The notes beneath the pieces are model-generated. The model did no database searches. It was not told the origin of the DNA and saw nothing but the letters and a program-made list of their open reading frames with translations. This document shows, one piece after another, positions 24,590 through 32,960 of a stretch of 45,960 nt of DNA. The first letter of the stretch is position 1; each line of letters starts with the position of its first letter. This DNA comes from Rhizobium sp. (lineage in GTDB: Bacteria > Pseudomonadota > Alphaproteobacteria > Rhizobiales > Rhizobiaceae): positions 1-45,960 of the forward strand of contig JAQGJP010000076.1 of the NCBI GenBank assembly GCA_028290545.1, read 5' to 3'. A program made the position numbers and the translations under genes.

Positions 24590-26680
24590 TTGAGCCTCGC
24601 TGCAGCGCTGATCTACTGGGTTATCATTGCGCTCTGGCTGGCGGTTCTCACCACGGTCGTCATTGCCTTCCATCGCAATCCGAAGACTTTCGGCACGACC
24701 CGGTTGCTGCTTGCGGTGGTTGCTATCGATACAACGCGCAACATCATCGAGAACATTTATTTCGGCGTCTATTTCGGCGGGCAGTATGGCCTGTTTCCGA
24801 ATGACGTCGTTGGCATCCTCGGAGTTCCCTCCCTGTTGATCCTGCCGAAGGTGATGAATGTCATTGCCGCCGGTTTCGTTCTCGGTTTGCTGTTGATGCG
24901 CTGGTTGCCGGCGGCCTCCCGCGAGCGTGATGCCGCCGAACGCGAGGTCAGCCAGTCTTCGGCAGCCTTGAGCCAGGAAGTCGAGGAACATCGCCGCCTG
25001 TTCGAGACGTCATCCGACCTCATCATCGTCGCCGACAGCGATCAGGTGATCAAGCGGATCAGCAAGAGCAGTTTCGGGATTCTCGGCTATCCGCCGGAAG
25101 ATATGCTCGGCAGATATGGCGGCGATTTCATTGCCGACGCCGATCTGAAGCGGTTGCGGCGGACTTTGCAGGAGGCTCGCAGCGGTGCGCCGATCCGGCA
25201 TATCCAGACGGATTTCATACATCGCGACGGCCATTCCGTGACGATATCCCTTGCCGGGGTGTGGTCGGAACAGGCACAGCGCTTCTTCATGATCGGCCGC
25301 GACATGAGCGAACGCAAGGCGGCAGAGCAGAGACTCAGCTATCTCGCGCATTACGACCAATTGACCGGCCTGCCCAACCGCACGCGTATCATCATGGACA
25401 TGGATGGCCAGTTGGCTGACGCCGCTGCGGGCCTGATCAGCGGGCTTTCGATCGCGATTATCGATCTCGATGGTTTCAAGGATTTCAACGATACGCTTGG
25501 CAATTCCACCGGCGACAGGCTGCTGAAGATCTTCGCGCAACGTCTTGCGGATGCCGTTGGATCCGATGGCACAGTCTGCCGTTTTGGCGGTGATGAGTTC
25601 CTGCTCGTGCTCCCTGGCGCCGGAGTGCAGGAGCAGGTCGAAAAGATTGTTTCGCGTACTCTGGAACGTATCCAGGAACCGGTGGAGCTCGATGGTCATC
25701 GGCTGTTCCTCAGCGCCAGCGCAGGGATTGCGATTGCATCGCCTGACCTGACCGACAGTGACCAGCTGGTCTCCAGCGCCGATCTGGCGCTGCATGACGC
25801 CAAGGCTGCGAACAGCGGCAAGTACCGCGTGTTCATGCCGGAAATGCGTGCCCGCGCCGAGGCGCGGCAATCGCTCGAAACCGAGCTTCGGCGCGCCTGC
25901 ATGGAGGGTGAATTCGTGCTCTATTTCCAGCCGCAGATCCGCCTTCGGGACGACGTCGTGGTCGGCGCCGAGGCGTTGATCCGCTGGAATCATCCGGAGC
26001 GGGGCATTCTCGAACCCGGGTCCTTTATCGACGCCTTGGGAAAAAGCCCCGTTGCACTCGAGGCCGGGCAGTGGATATTGCAGAGTGCCTGCGCTTCGGC
26101 GGCCGCGTGGCGGCTTGCCGGCCTGCCGCCGATCCGCGTGGGCGTCAATCTTTTTCCGGCGCATTTTTATGAAGGGGCGCTGGTCGCCGATGTCGAGGCG
26201 GCACTTCGGACTTGCGGGCTGCCGGCCGATGCCCTGGAGCTGGAGATCACCGAGAACGTTGCCTTCGGACGCGACGAGGAAATTCTGCCGACCTTGACTG
26301 CACTGCGCGAGAAGGGCGTCGGGCTTGCCTTCGACGACTTCGGCACCGGTTATGCTTCGCTCAGCTACCTGACACGCTATCCGTTGACCCGGCTGAAGAT
26401 CGATCGCAGTTTCGTGCGCGAGATCTCCGGACGACCCTCTCTGGAGGAAACCGCCATCGTCCGGTCGATCATCAGCATGGGCCATAATCTTGGCCTGCAG
26501 GTGGTTGCAGAAGGGGTCGAGACCGAAGAGCAGGCGAATTATCTGCGCTCGCGCAAGTGCGAGGAGGCGCAGGGATACCTCTATTCCAGGCCGTTGCCGC
26601 CCGATGAATTCGTCAGGTTCCTGGGCACAGGCAAGGCGGTGCGGCGTGAATTCCGAGGCATGGACCGCAAGTCAAGCTAA
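24590..26680 (+). CDS. Membrane-bound PAS-GGDEF-EAL cyclic-di-GMP protein
   Basis: A 696-residue regulator of the second messenger c-di-GMP. Hydrophobic segments lie in the first 110 residues (LIYWVIIALWLAVLTTVVIAF and VMNVIAAGFVLGLLLM). A coiled segment, a PAS domain (about 145-265), a GGDEF domain and an EAL domain follow. GGDEF is intact at 333-337 (RFGGDEF), and EAL is intact at 461-463 (GAEALIRWNH) with EITEN, DDFGTGYASL and KIDRSF. Both synthesis and breakdown are thus chemically possible. I chose the TTG at 24590, which has AGGGAGAG upstream and leads straight into the membrane segment. An in-frame GTG at 24470 is the alternative. The gap from 24415 holds no other gene. Confidence 0.87.
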   Translation: MSLAAALIYWVIIALWLAVLTTVVIAFHRNPKTFGTTRLLLAVVAIDTTRNIIENIYFGVYFGGQYGLFPNDVVGILGVPSLLILPKVMNVIAAGFVLGLLLMRWLPAASRERDAAEREVSQSSAALSQEVEEHRRLFETSSDLIIVADSDQVIKRISKSSFGILGYPPEDMLGRYGGDFIADADLKRLRRTLQEARSGAPIRHIQTDFIHRDGHSVTISLAGVWSEQAQRFFMIGRDMSERKAAEQRLSYLAHYDQLTGLPNRTRIIMDMDGQLADAAAGLISGLSIAIIDLDGFKDFNDTLGNSTGDRLLKIFAQRLADAVGSDGTVCRFGGDEFLLVLPGAGVQEQVEKIVSRTLERIQEPVELDGHRLFLSASAGIAIASPDLTDSDQLVSSADLALHDAKAANSGKYRVFMPEMRARAEARQSLETELRRACMEGEFVLYFQPQIRLRDDVVVGAEALIRWNHPERGILEPGSFIDALGKSPVALEAGQWILQSACASAAAWRLAGLPPIRVGVNLFPAHFYEGALVADVEAALRTCGLPADALELEITENVAFGRDEEILPTLTALREKGVGLAFDDFGTGYASLSYLTRYPLTRLKIDRSFVREISGRPSLEETAIVRSIISMGHNLGLQVVAEGVETEEQANYLRSRKCEEAQGYLYSRPLPPDEFVRFLGTGKAVRREFRGMDRKSS

Positions 26681-26704
26681 GTGCACAAGAGCCTGGTTGC
26701 CGCA

Positions 26705-27772
26705 TCATTTGCTCGCAAGCCGCTCGGCTGCATCCATTTTATCGACGCTGACAATCACCGACATTCCGGGCGCGAGGCGATCGATATCGGGTTGATCGTC
26801 GTTGATGGCGATGCGGATCGGCAGGCGCTGGGCGACCTTGGTGAAATTGCCGGTGGCGTTGTCGGCCTTCAGGACACTGAATTCGCTGCCGGCGGCCGGC
26901 GAAAGGCTTTCGATCCTGCCCGTGAATTTCTTGTGCCCGAGAGCATCCACCGTGAAGCTCACGGGCTTGCCGACCGTCAGGCCCTGGAGCTGGGTTTCCT
27001 TGAAATTGGCGATAACCCAGATCTTTTCCGGAACGACGGCCACCAATTGGCTGCCCGCCGTGACATAGGCCCCGACCCGGGCGCCGACTTCGCCGAGCGT
27101 GCCATCGACCGGGGCCATGATCCTGGTGTTGCTGAGATCGATCTTGGCAAGTTCAAGGGCAGCCTTCGCGCTATCGACCGCGGCATCATAGCCTTCCCGC
27201 GACACGGCAATCGCTGCCAGATCCTGTTCGGCGACTTCCTGATTTGCCTTGGCTTGGGCGAGTGCCGCGCGGGCCTGTTCGAGCGTGCTGCTGCTCTGCT
27301 CGAATGCGCTCTTGGCAATCACGCCGCTGACGGAGAGCGACCGGTTGCGGTCGAAATTGGACTGAGCTGTCTTCATCATGGTTTCGGCGCTTCCGACCTG
27401 CGCCTTGGCGGCTCTGATCCGGGCCTTTGCCGACAGCAGCTTCTGTTCGAGTGCATCGATCTGGGCCTGCTGGGAGTGCAGCGTCGCCTCGGCCTGCTTG
27501 ACCTTCTGCCGGTAGATCCGGTCATCGATGCGGATGAGCACCTGGCCCCCCTTGACCTTCTCATAGTCCTTGACCGGGACTTCGGCGATGTAGCCCGCCA
27601 GTTGGGGCGAGATGATCGTCACCTGACCGCGAATATAGGCATTTTCAGTGATCTCCTCCGTCCCGGTGAAAGGCGGCAGCCGCCACGCATAAAGCACGAG
27701 CAGGATGCCGGCGATGCCGAGCAGAAGTGCGAAAGCGGAGGTTAGAAAGCGAAAGAAAGTCGTCATTGTCAT
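26705..27772 (-). CDS. HlyD/EmrA-type membrane fusion protein
   Basis: A 355-residue periplasmic adaptor for a multidrug efflux pump. One N-terminal membrane segment (FALLLGIAGILLVLYAW) is followed by a lipoyl/barrel half (TENAYIRGQVTIISPQLAGYIAEVPV). Next comes an alpha-helical hairpin (about 95-215, Ala- and Gln-rich) and the second half (NTRIMAPVDGTLGEVGARVG). The start could be either of two nearby ATGs (27772 or 27766). It lies 16 nt after the MFS gene, completing a marR-emrB-emrA-like operon. It converges on the GGDEF-EAL gene, with only 24 nt between the stops. Confidence 0.9.
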   Translation of the reverse strand: MTMTTFFRFLTSAFALLLGIAGILLVLYAWRLPPFTGTEEITENAYIRGQVTIISPQLAGYIAEVPVKDYEKVKGGQVLIRIDDRIYRQKVKQAEATLHSQQAQIDALEQKLLSAKARIRAAKAQVGSAETMMKTAQSNFDRNRSLSVSGVIAKSAFEQSSSTLEQARAALAQAKANQEVAEQDLAAIAVSREGYDAAVDSAKAALELAKIDLSNTRIMAPVDGTLGEVGARVGAYVTAGSQLVAVVPEKIWVIANFKETQLQGLTVGKPVSFTVDALGHKKFTGRIESLSPAAGSEFSVLKADNATGNFTKVAQRLPIRIAINDDQPDIDRLAPGMSVIVSVDKMDAAERLASK

Positions 27773-27788
27773 AACTCGATATTGCAAT

Positions 27789-29489
27789 CTAGGCGGTCGC
27801 GGTTGTCGGAGGCGCGGGGCGGCGCGATGCGTTGATCAGCGTATGAATCAGCAGACCGAATAGCGCGACCGCACAGAGCGCAGCCACAAGGGTGAAGAGG
27901 TCGTTGTAGGCAAGTATGGTCGCTTCCTTCGTCGCCTGTTGCGACAGCAGGGCCAGGCCTTCTGCGTTGAGCAAGGTCTTGTCGGTAATCACCTTGCCGT
28001 AGATGCCGGCCAGCAGGTTGACGCGCTGGGCGACCAGCGGATCTGTGAGCGTGATGTGCTCGACAAGATAGCTCGAATGGAATTTCTCGCGGATGGTGAT
28101 GAAACTGCCGAGCAGCGCCGACCCGAAAAGTCCGCCTAGGCTTTGCGTCGTCAGGAAGACGATGATGAAACTGAGGATGTAATTCGGGCCGTTCTTCAGT
28201 GCCGACCTCAGGCCTGAGGCGAGCGCCGGCGGCAGGAACAGCGCCCCGCCTGCGGCAACCAGCATCTGGCTGACGATCATTTGCTCGGGTCGGGTGAGAT
28301 TGGTCGATTGTGAATCGAGGTAGGCGCCGACGCCGATCATCACCAGTGCCGCGGCATGGATGAAAGGCTCGCGTCCCGGCTTCATCAACATGGCGCAAAA
28401 CAGGCCGGCGGTCACGGAAGCCAGAAATATCGCTGCCCACATGATGTTGGTTTGGCTCGGAGCCAGCCCGAGTGCGGTGAAGAGTGCGGTCGCGCCGCTC
28501 GGTTGTTCCGAGAGCGCGATGCGAAAGATCAGCAGCACGCCTGTGAAATGCAGTATTTCCCAGCTTGTCAGCCAGCGGACATCGATGAACGGCGCTTTAC
28601 GGTTGAGCTCGATGATCGCCGCAATGATGATCGAGCCGATGGCGACCGCCAGCAACACGCCCAGCCACGGAACTTCCAGCCACCAGTAGAGGCGACCGAC
28701 GGTGAGCACGATGGCCAATGAGCCGAAGCCGACGGCGATGAACATGTAGCTCAGCAGATCAACGGCGCTGATGACCTTGGCGCGGGGAGGCGATGTCAGT
28801 CTGAGCATGTAGACGCAGCCAAGTGCGACGAGTGCCACGCCGACCTCGACAAGGTAAAGGGCATGCCAGCCGCCGATATCGAGCAGCGATGGCGAAATCA
28901 TGCGCGCGACCGGGGCGGCAATCGCCATGTTGGCAAGCGCGATGCACAGGCCGATGTTCATCTTTTTTGCCGGCGGAAACGGCTCCAGCATATAGAGGAA
29001 TGCCAGCGAAGACATCGGTGATGCGGCGGCGCCCGCAAAGAACCTCAGGATCAATGCAGTCTGGAAGTCGTTGACGAACAGATGAATGCAGGACACGGCA
29101 ACGAATATCAGGATGCTGAACTCAGCGAAGTGTCTGAGGCCGAACTGCGCGCGGACTTTGAAAAGGATGAGCGTCAGGCTGGCATTGGGCGCCATATAGG
29201 CGGCCATCAGCCACGTCGCTTCATTGGTTGTCGCGCCGAACGAACCCTGGATCTGGGTGAGGTTGGCGGAAATGAAATTCAGGCCAAGCCCTTGTGCAAG
29301 GCTCAGCACGAAGGCTGCGAACATATAGGCTGCGGCGCGGCGGGCAGGCATCGGCGGTGGTGGGGCAGGCGGCACTGATGGTGTTGCCGGCGCGGAAGCG
29401 GGCGCAGGCGGCGTCGGTGCGGGCGTGGCGGGCGCCGGGGCTGAGGGCGCAGAGCCGGGCGCGGCCTCATGGGCGGTCTCGCTTCTCAT
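27789..29489 (-). CDS. MFS multidrug efflux transporter, DHA2/EmrB family
   Basis: A 566-residue inner-membrane exporter with about 14 predicted hydrophobic segments, the DHA2 arrangement. The first helix region is followed by TQIQGSFGATTNEATWLMAAYMAPNA, and there is FFAGAAASPMSSLAFLYMLEPFP further on. It carries an unusual Ala/Pro-rich N-terminal extension (about residues 5-50, for example APATPAPTPPAPASAPATP) ahead of the first helix. The ATG at 29489 overlaps the MarR stop as ATGA, so the much longer in-frame reading back to 29930 is not real. With the fusion protein it should expel hydrophobic toxic compounds. Confidence 0.9.
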   Translation of the reverse strand: MRSETAHEAAPGSAPSAPAPATPAPTPPAPASAPATPSVPPAPPPPMPARRAAAYMFAAFVLSLAQGLGLNFISANLTQIQGSFGATTNEATWLMAAYMAPNASLTLILFKVRAQFGLRHFAEFSILIFVAVSCIHLFVNDFQTALILRFFAGAAASPMSSLAFLYMLEPFPPAKKMNIGLCIALANMAIAAPVARMISPSLLDIGGWHALYLVEVGVALVALGCVYMLRLTSPPRAKVISAVDLLSYMFIAVGFGSLAIVLTVGRLYWWLEVPWLGVLLAVAIGSIIIAAIIELNRKAPFIDVRWLTSWEILHFTGVLLIFRIALSEQPSGATALFTALGLAPSQTNIMWAAIFLASVTAGLFCAMLMKPGREPFIHAAALVMIGVGAYLDSQSTNLTRPEQMIVSQMLVAAGGALFLPPALASGLRSALKNGPNYILSFIIVFLTTQSLGGLFGSALLGSFITIREKFHSSYLVEHITLTDPLVAQRVNLLAGIYGKVITDKTLLNAEGLALLSQQATKEATILAYNDLFTLVAALCAVALFGLLIHTLINASRRPAPPTTATA

Positions 29490-29917
29490 TCCTGCGCTCC
29501 GAGATTCTTGTGCATCTGCGCGACGACCTTGCGGGCGATGTCCATTTCGGCCTGGTCGATGCCGGCAAAAACCGTCTCGCGGAAAACTCCGGCGACCGCC
29601 TCGACCTCTTCGGCCTGTTGTTGGCCTTGCTTGGTCAGGATGATCTGCTTGGCCCGGCGATCGCCTTCGACCGGGATGCGTTCGAGGAAACCGAGCTGCT
29701 CGAGATTGTCGAGCAGGCGGACAAGCGTCGGACCTTCGATTTCCAGATCTTCGGCAAGCGCGCGCTGGGTAGCACCGGCGCCGGCCGTCTGCAGCTTGCG
29801 CAGGATGCGCGCGCGCGCCAGTGTCAGTCCCTTTTCCCGGACCATGGCGTCGAACACAGTGCGCATCTTGCGCGTCAGCGTCGAGAAGTCCTCGATGATG
29901 GTAGGCGGTGTCTGCAT
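29486..29917 (-). CDS. MarR-family transcriptional repressor
   Basis: A 143-residue winged-helix regulator. The DNA-binding part has LTLARARILRKLQTAGAGATQRALAEDLEIEGPTLVRLLDNLEQLGFLER, and the wing is DRRAKQIILTKQG. It is the first gene of the efflux operon and overlaps the transporter gene by four bases. It very likely represses its own operon through the palindrome just upstream and is released by a pump substrate. Confidence 0.93.
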   Translation of the reverse strand: MQTPPTIIEDFSTLTRKMRTVFDAMVREKGLTLARARILRKLQTAGAGATQRALAEDLEIEGPTLVRLLDNLEQLGFLERIPVEGDRRAKQIILTKQGQQQAEEVEAVAGVFRETVFAGIDQAEMDIARKVVAQMHKNLGAQE

Positions 29918-29937
29918 GAAGATCGTCCAATATCGAT

Positions 29938-29960
29938 AGCTACCTACTATATAGGTCGCT
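29938..29960. promoter_or_regulatory. Candidate MarR operator
   Basis: An imperfect AT-centred palindrome, AGCTACCTA-CTATA-TAGGTCGCT, begins 20 nt upstream of the marR start. Its arms match at eight of nine positions. Size, symmetry and place are typical for autoregulated MarR repressors. A related half-site (CTCTATAAG) lies further upstream. Confidence 0.55.
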
Positions 29961-30007
29961 CTCTATAAGCTGTAAAGATCGATTTCGATCAACATTCGGA
30001 ACGTCGC

Positions 30008-30046
30008 ATAAAAATTTGGCCCGCGTCCCTTGATGGGAGCGCGGGC
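30008..30046 (-). terminator. Rho-independent terminator of the ybfB-like gene
   Basis: Read on the minus strand, a GC-rich stem (GCCCGCGCTCCC / GGGACGCGGGC, one bulge, 5-nt loop) is followed by AAATTTTTAT. It lies about 42 nt after the stop of the YbfB-like MFS gene. Confidence 0.85.
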
Positions 30047-30087
30047 AAAACGGTCTGCGATGGAAGGTCGAACGAGAGCTGTGGCTG

Positions 30088-31335
30088 CTATTTGCCGAGC
30101 GGATAGCGCCACATTGCCAGCGCATAGAGTGCCGCGCCAAACAGCAAGGCGCCGGAAGCGACGATCAGAGACACCGAAAACCCGACCGCGTGGCTGGCGC
30201 TATTGGCAAGGATGGCGGCGGCCAGCGGCGGGCCGGCGATCTGGCCGGTGCCATAGGTCGCCGTCATCAGCGCGATGAAGCTGGTGGCATCGACGGGACG
30301 CAGCCGCCGGGCTTCCTGCATTCCAAACAATGTGATCACGGTGAAGGGCAGGCCGACGAGCGTGCTGCCGATCATGAAGCCGGCAACCGTCGGCAGGAGC
30401 AGTGCAATGACAACGCCGATAGCCTGGACGATATAGCAGGCGATCAGCAATGCGCGGCGATCGATGGCAAGCGGGATGATGCGGGTCAGAAGTGCGCCGC
30501 TGGCAACGCCGATGCCGAAGATCGGCCAGAAAAGCTCGATCCAGCCGGATTCGCCCAATGCTTCCTTGGCGATCACCGGCAGGAAGGTGGCGGTGATGAT
30601 ATAGCCGAAGCCGGCAAGGCCGTAGGCGAGGGCAAGGATCATCTGCTCCATCGTCCAACAGTCCTGGGAAAGTGCAGCGCTCGCTGCCGTCCGGACCTCT
30701 GGGCCTCTGGAACGCGTCACAGCATCCGGGCGAAAAACGGCCCAGACCGTGGCCGCCAGAAGAGCTGCGAGGACGCCGAAGGCGATCCAGGCCATGCCGG
30801 ACGAACCACCCGCCGATGACATGCCGTAGGCAACGGCGCCGGAGAGGGTGATGCCGATTCCGGGGCCGGTATAGATGATGCCGCTGAGCGAAAGCGCATT
30901 CATTTCGGCCAGTCGTTTCAGGCACCAGCCGGACATGTAGACGAAGACGACGGCGGAGATGATACCCGACAGCAGACGCAGCGCCGGCCATGCCCAGGGC
31001 AGATGCAGCGCCATGGCGATAGTCAGGACCACCGTTGCGACGAGTCCGAACCGCACCATCGCGGCATTTCGGACCGTATGGATGCCGACCCTGCGCAGGA
31101 GTGCCGGCAATGCCATGCAGAGCAGCGCGCCCAGCAGGTAGCCGATATAGTTGGCGGTCGCGAGCAGGCTGCCGCCGTTGATGTCGATGACCCCGTCATC
31201 CAGCATCATCGGCATCAGCGGCGTGAACGCGAAACGGCCGATCCCCATGGCGGCGGACAGCGTCAGCGCCCCGGCAAGCGCGATGACCAGTGGAGAGAAT
31301 TCAACCCTCGCAGGCTGCAACGTGGTAGCGGACAT
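30088..31335 (-). CDS. YbfB/YjiJ-family MFS transporter
   Basis: A 415-residue, 12-helix major facilitator transporter of the YbfB/YjiJ type. Family stretches are AMGIGRFAFTPLMPMML, ANYIGYLLGALLCM and SGIIYTGPGIGITLSG. The ATG at 31335 is chosen over an upstream TTG at 31377. It is divergent from a LysR gene with 75 nt between the starts, the usual layout for a LysR-controlled exporter. The substrate is unknown. Confidence 0.88.
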   Translation of the reverse strand: MSATTLQPARVEFSPLVIALAGALTLSAAMGIGRFAFTPLMPMMLDDGVIDINGGSLLATANYIGYLLGALLCMALPALLRRVGIHTVRNAAMVRFGLVATVVLTIAMALHLPWAWPALRLLSGIISAVVFVYMSGWCLKRLAEMNALSLSGIIYTGPGIGITLSGAVAYGMSSAGGSSGMAWIAFGVLAALLAATVWAVFRPDAVTRSRGPEVRTAASAALSQDCWTMEQMILALAYGLAGFGYIITATFLPVIAKEALGESGWIELFWPIFGIGVASGALLTRIIPLAIDRRALLIACYIVQAIGVVIALLLPTVAGFMIGSTLVGLPFTVITLFGMQEARRLRPVDATSFIALMTATYGTGQIAGPPLAAAILANSASHAVGFSVSLIVASGALLFGAALYALAMWRYPLGK

Positions 31336-31372
31336 ATTTTTACGAGTTCCGGTTTCGGCTTCAGACGCATCT

Positions 31373-31403
31373 TGCACTTTTCGGCATTATCGATCAAATT
31401 GCA
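31373..31403. promoter_or_regulatory. Candidate LysR-type binding site in a divergent promoter
   Basis: TGCACTTT (31373-31380) and AAATTGCA (31396-31403) form an imperfect inverted repeat (7 of 8) around 15 nt, between the divergent ybfB-like and lysR genes. The TTATCGATCAAA segment inside the spacer also has a T-N11-A-type dyad. Confidence 0.45.
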
Positions 31404-31410
31404 TTTTTGA

Positions 31411-32370
31411 ATGGGTAATATCACTCTGGCTGATATCAGCCGCATCGACTTCAATCTTGCGATCACGTTTCTGGCGATCTGGCAGGAGCGGAACGTGTCG
31501 AAGGCGGCCAACAAGCTTTCGCTCAGCCAGTCGGCCGTCAGCGCCGCCTTGGCGCGTCTTCGGCGGGCTGCGAACGACCCGCTCTTCCTGCGGACGCGGA
31601 CGGGCATGGAGCCGACGCCGCGCGCGGTCGCCATGGCCGAGCAGATCGCCGATGGCATCGAATTGCTGCGGCAGGCGCTTATGGTCGATCACGGATTCGA
31701 GGCGGCGACCAGCACGCGGCATTTTTCGCTCGGCATGTCGGACGATTTCGAGGTGGCGATCGGGCCTGCGATCTCGACGACATTGCTCGATGACGCGCCC
31801 AATATCTCGATTGTCTTCCGCCAGACCAACCGTCATACGGTCGTGGAAATGTTGGAGAGCCGCGAAATCGATCTGGCCGTCGTGGTCGGCGTGCCGGCGC
31901 GCGCCGGGCTGGTGTCGGAGGATATCGGCCGTTCCGGCTATGCGACGATTCTCAACAACGATCTCTGCCAGTTCGATCTGCCGCTGTCGCTCGATGACTT
32001 CCTGTCGCTGCCGCATATCCTGATCTCGTTTTCGGGGCGCGAAGGCATTGTCGACCACGCGCTCAAGGAGATAGGGCTCAGCCGGACGATCCATACGGCG
32101 CTGACGCATTTCTCGTCATTGCCGGCCTATCTCACCACGATGCGGGTGATCGCCAGCCTGCCGTCGCATGCCGCGCGCGTGCTGGTGCGAAACTCAAACC
32201 TGTCGCTTTCGACGATGCCGCTCGATATGGGAAACTACACCGTGTCGGTGCTCTGCCGGCGCGATGTCGCGCAAGATCCGGCGATCCGTTGGCTGATCTC
32301 GATCATACGCGCTGCGTTCGGGAAGAGCGTCGTCACCGGCGAAGCCTCACGTGAGACAGAAGGAATATAA
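31411..32370 (+). CDS. LysR-family transcriptional regulator
   Basis: A 319-residue regulator with an N-terminal winged helix. Its recognition part is FLAIWQERNVSKAANKLSLSQSAVSAALARLR, followed by RTRTGMEPTPRA. The effector-binding half has HFSLGMSDDFEVAIGP and ESREIDLAVVVG. This resembles the NodD/LinR-like subgroup that recognises small aromatic inducers, but the ligand is unknown. It is divergent from the YbfB-like transporter gene, its probable target. Confidence 0.9.
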   Translation: MGNITLADISRIDFNLAITFLAIWQERNVSKAANKLSLSQSAVSAALARLRRAANDPLFLRTRTGMEPTPRAVAMAEQIADGIELLRQALMVDHGFEAATSTRHFSLGMSDDFEVAIGPAISTTLLDDAPNISIVFRQTNRHTVVEMLESREIDLAVVVGVPARAGLVSEDIGRSGYATILNNDLCQFDLPLSLDDFLSLPHILISFSGREGIVDHALKEIGLSRTIHTALTHFSSLPAYLTTMRVIASLPSHAARVLVRNSNLSLSTMPLDMGNYTVSVLCRRDVAQDPAIRWLISIIRAAFGKSVVTGEASRETEGI

Positions 32371-32371
32371 C

Positions 32372-32722
32372 TCAGAACCTGGAAACCGTCAGTTTCTCGA
32401 CAAGCTGCGCCGGCAGGTCGTTGCAGAAGCGGATTTCGAGGTCGTCCTCGTAGCGTTTTTTCACCACGCAGGCAAATTTAGCCGGCCAGCCCTCGATGAC
32501 CAGATAAAGATGACCCTCGATGGCTTCGGCGACCGGGCAGGTGACCCGGCAGGCAGACACCGACAATTCCGTCATCACCACTTTCTGCGAGGTATAACCG
32601 CGTATGCCTTTCTTCAGATAAAACGCCGAGCAGGCAAGCTTGACCTTGCGCTTCGGCTTCTCCTTCGCGTTGTCTTCGATAAGCTGGCTCAGGAAGTTGC
32701 GGTGGGCGGTTTCGGGCGTCAT
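32372..32722 (-). CDS. PilZ-like domain protein
   Basis: A 116-residue protein whose core (KRKVKLACSAFYLKKGIRGYTSQ, then VMTELSVSACRVTCP, then EGHLYLVIEG, then FACVVKKRYEDDLEIRF) has the beta-barrel pattern of rhizobial PilZ proteins. The classical RxxxR and D/NxSxxG c-di-GMP motifs are weak: KRKVK and ELSVSACRV stand in their places. Ligand binding is therefore uncertain. The ATG at 32722 is used; an upstream in-frame TTG at 32758 is possible. It converges on the LysR gene with one nucleotide between the stops. Confidence 0.6.
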   Translation of the reverse strand: MTPETAHRNFLSQLIEDNAKEKPKRKVKLACSAFYLKKGIRGYTSQKVVMTELSVSACRVTCPVAEAIEGHLYLVIEGWPAKFACVVKKRYEDDLEIRFCNDLPAQLVEKLTVSRF

Positions 32723-32918
32723 TTTGGGCCACGCGTCTCTTTGAGTTTCCGCTACCAAAATGAAGCGCGAGCGGTTAAAGCACCGCTAACAAAACTGGCG
32801 AAAATCAAGTCTGCAACGCTGGCCGGCGTTTGAGAGATCACTGCAAAACAGATGGAGACTGCGTTGCCGGCGGTCGCTGTTGGCCCCGGACGCGTTCAGC
32901 GCGAATACGGAACGAGAG

Positions 32919-32939
32919 ATCGCCGGCTGGGCCGGCGAT
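32919..32939. terminator. Perfect 9-bp hairpin after the Fsr-like gene
   Basis: ATCGCCGGC-TGG-GCCGGCGAT lies about 20 nt beyond the stop of the minus-strand MFS gene. The stem is strong but has no T tract. The rest of the 32723-32960 gap contains only a small AGCGGT/ACCGCT hairpin at about 32768. Confidence 0.45.
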
Positions 32940-32960
32940 CGATGCTCGATGATGCGCGCG

